A DNA stretch of 64,000 nt from Acinetobacter venetianus RAG-1 = CIP 110063 (GTDB lineage Bacteria > Pseudomonadota > Gammaproteobacteria > Pseudomonadales > Moraxellaceae). The notes under the pieces are model-generated. The model was not told the origin of the DNA. It searched no databases and saw nothing but the letters and a program-made list of their open reading frames with translations. Where the stretch lies: the NCBI RefSeq assembly GCF_000368585.1, contig NZ_KB849558.1:1763043-1827042 (forward strand). Reading direction: 5' to 3'. Position 1 is the first letter of the stretch. Each line of letters opens with the position of its first letter. The translations under genes and the position numbers were made by a program. Below are positions 46,713 through 55,997 of the stretch, piece by piece.

Positions 46713-49316
46713 CTAATTCCTAGGGATAATACCTAATTGACTATTTAACTGCCCACCGGTAAGAACCATCTCTCCCAAGCGTGCTCCTGCACCTGTGCTA
46801 GGTGGGTATAGATTAATATCTCTAGCTCTAAATACACCAGCTATTTTTTCCGCATTAGTGCCAGTTCCATTTGTCCCTGCTGGATTGAAAGTAAGACCCG
46901 TATTAAATCCAACCATCCCCTCACCAGAGCTATGACGACCAATTACAATTGAGTTATTAAATGCCATTTTACCAGACAGATTATCTAACCCTAGTGTAGA
47001 ACCATCTGTTGGATCACTAATTTGAATAGTGTTACCAGTTCCTTTAAGAGTTAAGTCACCAGCAATAATAAGACTATTACCTGTTCCATCAGACTTATAC
47101 TCATTATTTGGGATTAATGATAAATCCATATCACCACCAATACGAAGTTTAAGGCCTAACAAAACATCATCATTTAAAGCAAAGCTATTAGCAGGAGCAA
47201 CACTACGAGTCGCACATCCAGTAGCACTAGCTAATTGTGCACAAGTTTTATAAGTTGATCCTGGCAAATAACCTGCAGCTAATTCTGCTGCCATTACGAT
47301 TAGCATGTCTTTTAAGCTAGCATTAAAGCTACCCTTTTCAACCCCGATTGTCCCCGCTCCTTTTAGCAACATATCAATATTACGGAGTCCAATATAGTAA
47401 TTGGTTGGCTGGACACCATTAACGCTATTATTATCGTTATCGCCACCATCAACTACTAGGATTGAAGTCGTTTTGTTTCCTTGAGGGACAAAACTCGCAT
47501 CTCTATCAATGCCACTTGTACTCATTGCCAAAGAAAAACCTAATCGAGGAGTATTACCTGACCCAATAGCTGTTTTCACACCATTTTTATCAAATGCATA
47601 AACAGTTGATGCATCTACCGAGGTTCCATACATCGCCATATTTGCATTTAAGTTATAGAAAGGTAATGCCAATCCCCATGTATTCAACTTATTTGTCGTA
47701 TTATTGCTTCCATCATGTTCGATAATAGGCTGATAACCTGCAGCTGGATTATAAGTAGCACTATTCGTAAAACGACCTTGTTTAGAAATTGCTTGGAACT
47801 CAGCTCCACGAACAGCTAATATAATACTATAAGGGTTTGTATTTCCGGTACCTGTATGGATATTTTGCGTATAGTCTGCCGCACCGGTTAAAAATTGGCC
47901 ATTACCAAAACGGCTGGTTTGAAATACGTAGTTAGCTGGTATTAGAATGGACTTTGTATCTGCAAGATTTATATAAATATTACCACTATCAAAAGTCCCT
48001 CGACTTCCAGCTTGAAGTCCTGTGAGATTACCAAACTCAAATCCGTAAGTATTTAGACCAGCCCCGCCAATTTCTAATCGTGTCGCATTTTTCTTCTCAT
48101 CAGCGCTGAGCGTACCATCCATATTGGTATCAAGCATCATATCAGATTCAGTCGTAAAATCTGCTTTCATACGAAAAGCGATACCTGAATTACCTATAAC
48201 ATTTCCACCAAGAATAGGAGTTGCACTTGCGCCATTGTTTGCTTTACCAATAATATTTGTCCCGTTCGGGCTTCCATACTGCCCAGTACCAATAACTGGA
48301 TCATTTAAAGTTCCACTTGTTATACCGCGGACTTGTAAAGAGCCGTTGACCATACGCCCACTGGCTCCTAGACGAATAAGCCCATTGGCGCCAACTGGAC
48401 TTTTTGTATTAGAGTCAATCGCATACCTTGTATTACTATCAGCATTCACAACATTTTTATTTGTCATGAATTCAAGATTTAATCCTGCATTAGTTGCTTT
48501 CCCAGAGCTGTCACTATAGGTATGCGCAGTTAAAGCTGCACTACCACTATCTTCTACTCTAGTAAAATCAACATAACCTAAAGTACCACTCGGTTTATCA
48601 GTTGTTAAAGCATTAGCTGTCCCAACGGCATTTGTCTGTATTCGTAAACCTTCCTTATCATCAACATACATCACCCCCTTACCTAAGAAATTAAAGTTAA
48701 GGTTTTTAAGTATAAGTTGATTAAGCTGATTACTTGCGTCAACTTGGCCAAGATAAAGGTTAATATTTTTTAATCCCAACACTAAACTCGATTGGCTTGT
48801 TTTACTAAATAAGCCATCACGTGTTTTAAATGTAATTCCTAAAGGAGAACTCGTTTGAAGAGCCAAGGTACCAACTGGATCACTACAACGAGCAATCGTT
48901 TCTGTATCACATATCTTAAAATTATCAATAGTAATTAACGATGGATCACTCGATATATTAAAATCCACTCCAGACTTACCAGCATTACTACCAATATTAA
49001 TTTGGTAATTCGTTCCTAATGGTAGTGTAGAAGCATTACTTTGACGAACTTTAAAGCCTTCAGCTATCGCTCGAAGCTTAGTATTAGTAGCACCAACACT
49101 ACCACGACCAGCATCATCCTCCCAGTAGAACTGCTGTACATCAATTGCATCGTATGTTGTTGAAATACTAATACCATCTTGTCCATTGACACTTCGCAAA
49201 GCACTATCATCCAAACTTTGCAAAGCAAATGAAGTTTGATTTACAAAAAATAAGCTAGTGGCTAGTGTACTTAGAGCAAACCACTTTTTTCTCTGATTTT
49301 GATTTTTTATTTTCAT
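46713..49316 (-). CDS. Large secreted DUF6160-like protein, 867 aa (paralogue 2)
   Basis: After a signal peptide (WFALSTLATSLFFVNQTSFA) comes LQSLDDSALRSVNGQDGISI, the shared motif. The long mature part is beta-rich and low in charge, with strings of Gly, Asn, Thr and Ser, resembling an extended or beta-helical surface protein. Two spaced Cys pairs occur (KICDTETIARCSD; KTCAQLASATGCAT). A segment DTNMDGTLSADEKK is a good EF-hand-like calcium loop (residues about 398-409). ATG 49316 has AAGGA upstream; the GTG one codon earlier is less likely. It follows the 267-residue paralogue with a 32-base gap. Confidence 0.7.
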   Translation of the reverse strand: MKIKNQNQRKKWFALSTLATSLFFVNQTSFALQSLDDSALRSVNGQDGISISTTYDAIDVQQFYWEDDAGRGSVGATNTKLRAIAEGFKVRQSNASTLPLGTNYQINIGSNAGKSGVDFNISSDPSLITIDNFKICDTETIARCSDPVGTLALQTSSPLGITFKTRDGLFSKTSQSSLVLGLKNINLYLGQVDASNQLNQLILKNLNFNFLGKGVMYVDDKEGLRIQTNAVGTANALTTDKPSGTLGYVDFTRVEDSGSAALTAHTYSDSSGKATNAGLNLEFMTNKNVVNADSNTRYAIDSNTKSPVGANGLIRLGASGRMVNGSLQVRGITSGTLNDPVIGTGQYGSPNGTNIIGKANNGASATPILGGNVIGNSGIAFRMKADFTTESDMMLDTNMDGTLSADEKKNATRLEIGGAGLNTYGFEFGNLTGLQAGSRGTFDSGNIYINLADTKSILIPANYVFQTSRFGNGQFLTGAADYTQNIHTGTGNTNPYSIILAVRGAEFQAISKQGRFTNSATYNPAAGYQPIIEHDGSNNTTNKLNTWGLALPFYNLNANMAMYGTSVDASTVYAFDKNGVKTAIGSGNTPRLGFSLAMSTSGIDRDASFVPQGNKTTSILVVDGGDNDNNSVNGVQPTNYYIGLRNIDMLLKGAGTIGVEKGSFNASLKDMLIVMAAELAAGYLPGSTYKTCAQLASATGCATRSVAPANSFALNDDVLLGLKLRIGGDMDLSLIPNNEYKSDGTGNSLIIAGDLTLKGTGNTIQISDPTDGSTLGLDNLSGKMAFNNSIVIGRHSSGEGMVGFNTGLTFNPAGTNGTGTNAEKIAGVFRARDINLYPPSTGAGARLGEMVLTGGQLNSQLGIIPRN

Positions 49317-49348
49317 CACTTCAATCCTTGAACTGGGTCCGCACTATA

Positions 49349-50152
49349 CTAACAACGAGAATGGTCACTACATGCAAAAATTTTAATTTGTCCTTGTAGA
49401 GCTAAATTCCCATTCATTTGTACTCCCATAAAACCTGTTTCACGTCCAGCATCATAATTATTTGCAGTTGTTCCACCATTTGCGACTGTTGCAACTTTTT
49501 TTAGAACTGGAGAATAGGTCGATGTTTTTAAATATCCATAATCATTTGGTGAAGTACTCGTATTTTCTACCAAATTTCCACTTGCATCATAATATGAAGT
49601 AACAACATCTTGCTCAATAGATAATGCACTAAATCCTAAATTTCGAATTTGGATAGGTTGAGTCGCATCAAAACCTAACTGTATCGCAGGCTTAATCATA
49701 GGACTTCCATCAGATTTTCGAGCATATACCAAATCCGTTCCATCTAAGCCTAGCTTTTGAATATTTACGGTTCCCTGAAGCCCCTTCATAACCAACCACA
49801 ACTTATGGCCTGGATTCGCTGCTGTAGGATCACTAGCCGCGATACTCCAGATTGGATCTGTATCAGCAGGACCACTAGCATCAGCCGTAGTTTTTTTCTG
49901 TACAAAGCGTTTATTAAAAGAAATAGCTAAACGGCAGTATTCCAAATTGGTACAACTAAAGGTCGGTGCAGTACCTGCTTGTAAGGCTGCATCTGAAAGA
50001 ATGTTTTGATTTAAAGATAACTTTAGCGAGAGATCAGCGCCCGCCTGACCTTCTACCGCCTGTAATGCATTATTATCTAAAGCTTGTAATTCAGCATGCG
50101 ATGACGTTACTGCAATCAAACAAGATACGAGAATAATCGAGATTTTTTTCAT
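49349..50152 (-). CDS. Secreted DUF6160-like protein, 267 aa (paralogue 3)
   Basis: The smallest of the five. A signal peptide (IILVSCLIAVTSSHA) precedes ELQALDNNALQAVEGQAGAD, the shared motif in a slightly altered form. The mature part has a Cys pair (SCTNLEYC) and ends with a C-terminal loop, FACSDHSRC, whose last residue is Cys, so the chain can close on itself by a disulfide. Two Trp lie in the middle. GGGAG precedes the ATG. It is 13 bases downstream of the 742-residue paralogue, hence almost certainly co-transcribed. Confidence 0.7.
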   Translation of the reverse strand: MKKISIILVSCLIAVTSSHAELQALDNNALQAVEGQAGADLSLKLSLNQNILSDAALQAGTAPTFSCTNLEYCRLAISFNKRFVQKKTTADASGPADTDPIWSIAASDPTAANPGHKLWLVMKGLQGTVNIQKLGLDGTDLVYARKSDGSPMIKPAIQLGFDATQPIQIRNLGFSALSIEQDVVTSYYDASGNLVENTSTSPNDYGYLKTSTYSPVLKKVATVANGGTTANNYDAGRETGFMGVQMNGNLALQGQIKIFACSDHSRC

Positions 50153-50165
50153 TATTATGCTCCCT

Positions 50166-52394
50166 TTATAGACCCGTAGTCGTTATTTTCATGTGTTGAA
50201 TAAGCAAGCCATCGATAACAGCCGATCCAAAGTTTGTACTTGGACTTGGACTTGCTACATTTGGAATCGGGGCGGTATTTGTTGCTGGTATTACGTAACC
50301 TGTCGTACCATTTGATGCACCAATAAATGCATTTACAGCAGCACTAGAGGTACTCTTCCAAGCCCCCCCATTTAAATTGGTATCAGACCATGTTCTATTA
50401 GCAACGGTACCGTAGATAGGTGTTGTACCTGAAACGTTATTACAACTGCCAGAACCACCATTACATGATGCAGCACTAGTAGGTGTTGCAGTCCAACCAT
50501 TTGCTGAGTTAACTAAACTAGTGCCATTATCATATTGCCATTGATACAAATAGCCCGTTGTATCAGAAGTACTATTACATGTTCCCCATATGTTAGTACC
50601 TGTACACCTACTACTTTGTAACCAAGTAGAGGTACTCATAGCTCTCTCGGCATATCGAACCTGAATAGCTGTATTCGATGTTGTTGTTGTTAAGGTATTG
50701 TTTTGTAATGGACCACCAAAAGAGATACCAATTGCATCATTTGAAGCATCACCTTTAAAAGCGAGTAATGTTTTACCACCATCTGGACTATATACGGTAC
50801 CAATACTAATACTACTATGTGTTGCTAATTTTTTATTTGAAAGTGCCGATGCAGAGTAATCTGTACGCGGCGAACCACCTTGATAGTTTGCAATGTCACT
50901 TGTACCACACTGATAAATATTACAAGTTGAACCTAAATAAGTGGCATCAGTACCAGAATAATCAGTATAAATTTTCTTGTAGATTTCTGGTTTATTTGGA
51001 ATTCGAGCTATTTCTAGACTTAAGTTTTTACCATCAGAGCCCAAAATTACAGGTTGATACAAACTACCTAAAACCAAATTAGCATTCAGATTATATATAT
51101 ATAAACCTTCATTTGATGCAAAATTAGGAGAAGCCCCCCCAGTAGCAGGAGTAGCTAAACGATCAGTATCAGCTGTTTCTCTTGTACTTAATCTCAATAC
51201 GCCCTGTACATTTGGCGCAGTCCAAGTCCTAGTTCGCGTTTGTGTATCTGTTCTTTTTTGATTTTGGACTATATATTTACAACCAGCTGAGCCAGCGGTA
51301 GCAGTAAAATTCCCTGTACTAGCATTACCACAGTTACCAGTAGATGCTGTTTTAGATGTACCAAAAGTTGTGTCCTGACCATTACTAATAGTTGTCCATG
51401 CAGATGTCGTTCCAATTGAACTCGTGGTGGTATCTGTCATTGTTGCTTTTAAATTAGCACCATCACCACTATTAAAACGGAGAACTCCAGCCAAACCTAA
51501 TGTATTGTTGTAAAATGAACTCATACCTTTTGTATTAGTAGCACCATTCAGTGTTTGAAACATTTGTAAGTTACTACCATTTATACTAAATCCATTCCAA
51601 ATGGCTTGAAGTCGTAAACGATTTGCTCGTCCCGCTGCTGTTGTTCCAAAATTCTCACCTAAATTGAACTGATCAACACTTCCTTCTGCTTTACTTTGGT
51701 CTCGAACAAAAGCATCCGTCCAAAAGGCTAATTTCAAGTTATAAGCGTCTGCCCCCGCTTCAGCAGTAGTTGGACGAGTAATATCATATAATGGAGCTTC
51801 TAAATTAAGATATGTAATTTGGCATGAAAGATCCGAAGCACCAGTACAATTCGCAGCACTGAAATTAGGAACATTTTTTGCCGTTGTTGTTTTGAAAATC
51901 CAAGGGTTTTGGGCAGATCCCCAACTTGCAATCGCAGCGTTTGCAATCAAACCTGTCAAACCAGAGTCAAAACGACTATTTACATCATTATTGGCATTTT
52001 TTGATAGAGCCAAACCATATAAATATAAGTCAGCCTTACCAACAGAATGATCTACAGGACGGACAGAACCACCAATTGCCGTAACACCATCTGAAACATA
52101 CCCATCTTTATTTGTATCTTGTACAATTGAAGTCAAACCACCAACAGGTAAATAGTGGATATAACCCGTATCTTTTGTGCGATCATTTAACAGAGCATTT
52201 TGAGTTTCATTAGGACCAGCAGCGCGAAGAATCATGAATGTATTAGTTGGAAGGATTGCGATCCCTTCACCTGTAGTAGCACTCAAACCATCGTCAGATA
52301 GTTCTTGCAACGCAAAAGCATATCGGCTTAAACATAATCCGATTAGCGTTGCCAATACAGTTCTTTTGAATGATACCGTATAAAGTGTAGCCAT
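50166..52394 (-). CDS. Large Trp- and Cys-loop-rich secreted protein, 742 aa (paralogue 4)
   Basis: The signal peptide (TVLATLIGLCLSRYAFA) is followed by LQELSDDGLSATTGEGIAIL, a variant of the shared motif lacking the Gln-Asp-Gly. The mature protein is very rich in Thr, Ser, Asn and Gly and holds at least five short Cys pairs (for example CTGASDLSC, CNIYQCG, CTGTNIWGTC, CNGGSGSC) and about a dozen Trp, far more than its paralogues. It looks like an adhesin or pilus-tip-like surface protein. GGAAGG precedes the ATG. It heads the 742-267-867(-349) unit, 231 bases from the halogenase-type gene end. Confidence 0.7.
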   Translation of the reverse strand: MATLYTVSFKRTVLATLIGLCLSRYAFALQELSDDGLSATTGEGIAILPTNTFMILRAAGPNETQNALLNDRTKDTGYIHYLPVGGLTSIVQDTNKDGYVSDGVTAIGGSVRPVDHSVGKADLYLYGLALSKNANNDVNSRFDSGLTGLIANAAIASWGSAQNPWIFKTTTAKNVPNFSAANCTGASDLSCQITYLNLEAPLYDITRPTTAEAGADAYNLKLAFWTDAFVRDQSKAEGSVDQFNLGENFGTTAAGRANRLRLQAIWNGFSINGSNLQMFQTLNGATNTKGMSSFYNNTLGLAGVLRFNSGDGANLKATMTDTTTSSIGTTSAWTTISNGQDTTFGTSKTASTGNCGNASTGNFTATAGSAGCKYIVQNQKRTDTQTRTRTWTAPNVQGVLRLSTRETADTDRLATPATGGASPNFASNEGLYIYNLNANLVLGSLYQPVILGSDGKNLSLEIARIPNKPEIYKKIYTDYSGTDATYLGSTCNIYQCGTSDIANYQGGSPRTDYSASALSNKKLATHSSISIGTVYSPDGGKTLLAFKGDASNDAIGISFGGPLQNNTLTTTTSNTAIQVRYAERAMSTSTWLQSSRCTGTNIWGTCNSTSDTTGYLYQWQYDNGTSLVNSANGWTATPTSAASCNGGSGSCNNVSGTTPIYGTVANRTWSDTNLNGGAWKSTSSAAVNAFIGASNGTTGYVIPATNTAPIPNVASPSPSTNFGSAVIDGLLIQHMKITTTGL

Positions 52395-52625
52395 CTAAAC
52401 CTTCCTGTTACTCGATGCTCCGCACCAACTTTTTTTCTTAAATTTATTAAGTGATTTTATATAGACGCATCCAAACATCTTTCCGAAACTTATAAAGTTC
52501 GAACTATAAAACCTGAATAATATTATGCCTAATAATTACACAATTGCAAAACAAACAGAGAAATGGTTACATTTTTCCGATGAAGCAACGATGCTTTTAC
52601 ATAAATAAAGATGAAATTTTATTTT

Positions 52626-54110
52626 TTATGAATTTCTCTTAAACTCATGCAAAAACTTTGCAACTCTAGCTTTTTTTTCAGGTGACAAAGCGTAGAGCTC
52701 CGTCGCAGTTGCATCTGGTTTGATTATTCCCACTCCCGCACCAACAGCGAACCAACTAGCAACACTAAACATAGAAACCCCACCCATACTATGCTGTACA
52801 AAATCAATATCTCTAGGCGTTCTGTAGACCCAACATTTTTTCAACTCCTGATAGGTTTCAGGTTGCTGTACCGTCAACATAAATTTCCAAAAATCAGTAT
52901 CACTTCTACCTGTATCATAATGCATTCGAATAAAATCACGTATTCCAAACCAAAATTGTGTATTTTGTTGATTAAAACAATCTATATTTTGCTTAGATAT
53001 AATGCCGTGATTTTCTTTAATAAACGAGACGAGCAACTGTAATTGTGTCAGCATTTGGCCAATAGAAGTAGCCTCTAATGGTTCAACAAATCCAGATGCA
53101 AGCCCAATTGCAACAACATTTTTGATCCAGACTTCCTTGTAACAACCTGCTTCAAATGAAATTGGTTTAGCTGGCTTTATTTCACATCCGAGCCATGCTT
53201 CAACTTCTCGTTGAGCTTGCTGATCACTTATAAACTCATCATGAAAAACATATCCAGCACCAATTCTTTCCTGAAGCGGAATTTGCCACATCCAACCTGA
53301 ACTCATAGCCGTAGCACGTGTGACTAACTCTTTCGGCTCATCCCCATATTGCAAATGAAAAGGTAATGCACGATTTAATGGTAACACATCTGAAAATGAG
53401 CACCATTCACTCTGATATTGCTTTCCAATTAATAACCTAGCAAACCCAGATGCATCAATTAAAAAATCACAATCTATATTACGTTTTTCTAAACAAATCG
53501 AAGAAATATGCCCAGTTAGCGTATCAATTTGAAAACTCTCAACTTTCTCTTCAACATGAAGAATTCCTCTTGCAATAGCAATATCCCTTAAATACTGACC
53601 AACTCTAAAAGTATCAAAATGAAGAGATGCTCCAAAATTATTCTTACCTTCTAATAGAATTTTTAGAACTTCCTCAAAAGGCTTTTTTTCTTCACTAAAT
53701 TGATATGAAGCCATATACTTGCTGATATCAATGCCATGATTAAACAAACCAGATAAAAATGGGTTATAACCATTTTCATTCCAGACAAAATCATCTGTTG
53801 CTAAAGGAAATAAATGGTAATAATAATCATCTGATTGACCTGTTCGCCAACTTTCATATCTAAAACCTAACTTTAATGTTGAACCTGTTTTAGCAATAAA
53901 GTCCTTCAAATCAACATTTAAATCATGTAATACAGTAAGAAGATTTAATACCCCTCCCTCTCCAACACCAACAATCGGTATTTGTGGAGCTGAAATCACC
54001 ATAATTTCAACAGATGCGCTAAAAAGCTGCCTAAGCTGTAAAGCTGCAAACCAACCAGCAGTTCCTCCACCAACAACTACAACTCTATTCATCCCTCGTA
54101 GATTCAACAT
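52626..54110 (-). CDS. Flavin-dependent tryptophan-halogenase-type enzyme
   Basis: A 494-residue flavoprotein of the PrnA/RebH group. The FAD motif VVVVGGGTAGW lies at residues 10-20, the halogenase Lys that carries or positions the chlorinating species is K80 (TGSTLKLGFRYESW), the signature W-x-W-x-I-P is 273-278 (WMWQIP), and the acid that orients the indole is E346 in GFVEPLEATSIG. All diagnostic residues are intact, so it should be an active halogenase needing a flavin reductase, which is not encoded nearby. The ATG at 54110 has AGGATAAGAAG upstream. It lies between two secreted-protein genes, downstream of a TTCG hairpin. Confidence 0.88.
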   Translation of the reverse strand: MLNLRGMNRVVVVGGGTAGWFAALQLRQLFSASVEIMVISAPQIPIVGVGEGGVLNLLTVLHDLNVDLKDFIAKTGSTLKLGFRYESWRTGQSDDYYYHLFPLATDDFVWNENGYNPFLSGLFNHGIDISKYMASYQFSEEKKPFEEVLKILLEGKNNFGASLHFDTFRVGQYLRDIAIARGILHVEEKVESFQIDTLTGHISSICLEKRNIDCDFLIDASGFARLLIGKQYQSEWCSFSDVLPLNRALPFHLQYGDEPKELVTRATAMSSGWMWQIPLQERIGAGYVFHDEFISDQQAQREVEAWLGCEIKPAKPISFEAGCYKEVWIKNVVAIGLASGFVEPLEATSIGQMLTQLQLLVSFIKENHGIISKQNIDCFNQQNTQFWFGIRDFIRMHYDTGRSDTDFWKFMLTVQQPETYQELKKCWVYRTPRDIDFVQHSMGGVSMFSVASWFAVGAGVGIIKPDATATELYALSPEKKARVAKFLHEFKRNS

Positions 54111-54135
54111 TCTTCTTATCCTAATAAAAAATAGT

Positions 54136-54157
54136 AAAAGCAGCCGAAGCTGCTTTT
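54136..54157 (-). terminator. TTCG-loop hairpin before the halogenase gene
   Basis: On the minus strand AAAAGCAGC / GCTGCTTTT close a TTCG tetraloop, the most stable loop class, followed by ACTATTTTTT. It stands between the 521-residue paralogue and the halogenase gene and should stop most read-through, leaving a fraction to express the halogenase or requiring its own promoter. Confidence 0.75.
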
Positions 54158-54183
54158 CTCTAAATCATCGCGACATATTTAAT

Positions 54184-55749
54184 TTAGCAGAATTGATTAC
54201 CACCATAGCAGTTACTGGTGACATACTGCGAAGTCAACTGCAAATTACTCAATGATAGATTTGCCGTTTGACTACTTACATCAATATTGAGTGTTTTTAC
54301 AAGCGGATTTCCTGTTGCTGCATTTAGACCATCGATAAGACTCACAGGAATATCACTTCCTTGCATTAATGCTTGTGTAACAAAACCAGCAACTTGCGGC
54401 AATACAGCTGAAATATCGGCTTTATTTGTAGATGTTAAGTATCCTAAATCAATTGGATCTTTAAATGATAACCACCAACCTGTTTGCGCAATATCATCAC
54501 TATTTGAACCTGGCCACTGTAAAGCTTGCTTTTGCAATGCAAGATAGCCACCCGTACCCCTTAAAGGAATATTATGGAATAAGTTCAATGCCTCATTAAA
54601 GGTTACGTTTAAGTTCAAACCATCTAAAGTAGATCCAGCCCCCATTTGGAATTGGGCTGTACCAACGACACAAATAAATATAACAGTGATACAGTCTGTA
54701 CTATTACCATTTGTTGTTAAACTTGTACCATTAGGATAATTTCCATATTGAATTAAATCTACAGATAGTTGATTTACGAAATTACTTGTCGGCGCATTAC
54801 CACATGCAGCTGCGCTAGCTCTATTTGAACGTGCACAGTCTAATGCTATATGAGGAACAGTGACATTAATATTATTTACCACAGCAGACGTCATACGGTT
54901 TCCCGTAATAACTGAAGTCGTATTTTTAGTAAAAGGCACCGTCAAACTCGGCACAGAAATACCTAATGTATCAGAAGAAGCGGCAGAAGTATAACTCACA
55001 AAGCCACGCTGACCACCAATCGTTGAATTGATTTTACCTGCAATTGCCTGACATGAACCATTTGCTTGACCAACAATTGCCGCACAACCTGCTGCTCCAG
55101 CAGCACCAAAAGTAGTTGCCTGTGTAGACACCTCTCCAGATAAATTCGCCAATTGCAGATAACCACTTAGGCTCTGAATACCATCAGTAGAAGATAAAAT
55201 ACCTGAATTTTCCAAACCAGCACTTAATAATCCTTCTATTGCTTCTGCGCTTAAACGAAAACCTGCAACCTCTCGTGTTGAGGCAGAATCAGGGTTTTTA
55301 ATTGCAAACTCTAGAAATGGATTAGTAATTTGTGCACTAGTAGCTGCTCGATCGCCACTAAAAGTAGGACTACCTTGTTGCGAACCACTAGCGACCGTAC
55401 CATCATTTAAGCCACTAAGTGAAAGATTTTTAATATCGATATCACAAGCACCAGCACCATTCACACCACCGCAACCAAGCTGAAGATTTCGAATATTTGC
55501 ATTCAACTCAACTTTTGCCTCTAAACCTAGTTTATAGAAGCCAATATTACTGCTGCTGTTCCTCAATGTTTCCAAGTTAGCAGAATCAGTGGGTGCAATA
55601 TAAGACAAACTCATTAATGCTTGCCCAGTTGCTGCAGACATTTCACTATCAGTCAAGCTATGAAGTGTTGAAGAGGCTGCATATGCTGAGTTTAAACATA
55701 AACTACCTAAGGCTAATAATGCCAAATTAAGAAACCTAAACTGTCGCAT
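54184..55749 (-). CDS. Secreted DUF6160-like protein, 521 aa (paralogue 5)
   Basis: The signal peptide (FLNLALLALGSLCLNSAYAA) is followed by LHSLTDSEMSAATGQALMSL, the shared motif with Gln-Ala instead of Gln-Asp-Gly. The mature part is beta-rich and contains several Cys pairs (GCGGVNGAGAC, GCAAIVGQANGSC, CARSNRASAAAC) and a C-terminal loop SNCYGGNQFC that ends the chain with Cys. Three Trp lie together in LQWPGSNSDDIAQTGWWLSF. GGAGG precedes the ATG. It is the first gene of the block; its promoter should lie in the 200 bases up to 55960. Confidence 0.7.
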   Translation of the reverse strand: MRQFRFLNLALLALGSLCLNSAYAASSTLHSLTDSEMSAATGQALMSLSYIAPTDSANLETLRNSSSNIGFYKLGLEAKVELNANIRNLQLGCGGVNGAGACDIDIKNLSLSGLNDGTVASGSQQGSPTFSGDRAATSAQITNPFLEFAIKNPDSASTREVAGFRLSAEAIEGLLSAGLENSGILSSTDGIQSLSGYLQLANLSGEVSTQATTFGAAGAAGCAAIVGQANGSCQAIAGKINSTIGGQRGFVSYTSAASSDTLGISVPSLTVPFTKNTTSVITGNRMTSAVVNNINVTVPHIALDCARSNRASAAACGNAPTSNFVNQLSVDLIQYGNYPNGTSLTTNGNSTDCITVIFICVVGTAQFQMGAGSTLDGLNLNVTFNEALNLFHNIPLRGTGGYLALQKQALQWPGSNSDDIAQTGWWLSFKDPIDLGYLTSTNKADISAVLPQVAGFVTQALMQGSDIPVSLIDGLNAATGNPLVKTLNIDVSSQTANLSLSNLQLTSQYVTSNCYGGNQFC

Positions 55750-55960
55750 AACGACCTCCGTGTTAAAACTTCCATATGTTCTTTTTATTACTTGTTTCTG
55801 TATGATCGAATACTCACTTATATAGCTGCAGTAATTTCCGTGATCCTGTACAAAAACAAATCAAATTATACTGATTGTATCTTATTTTTTATTAATTACT
55901 AGCTTCATTCGTCTGAACACTTTTTGTGATGAATGAAGAATTTTTTAAAATCATTAAATT

Positions 55961-55994
55961 AAAAAACCCATCATTTACAGATGATGGGTTTTTT
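55961..55994. terminator. Bidirectional terminator after dcd
   Basis: AAAAAACCCATCAT / ATGATGGGTTTTTT, a perfect 14-bp inverted repeat with a six-base loop, ends dcd on the minus strand and separates it from the secreted-protein block. Confidence 0.9.
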
Positions 55995-55997
55995 AAT

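Noticed and set aside
45568..55749. Halogenated natural-product (NRPS/PKS) cluster
   Set aside because: Apart from the halogenase-type gene, the neighbours are exported proteins; no carrier, condensation, ketosynthase or resistance genes are present.
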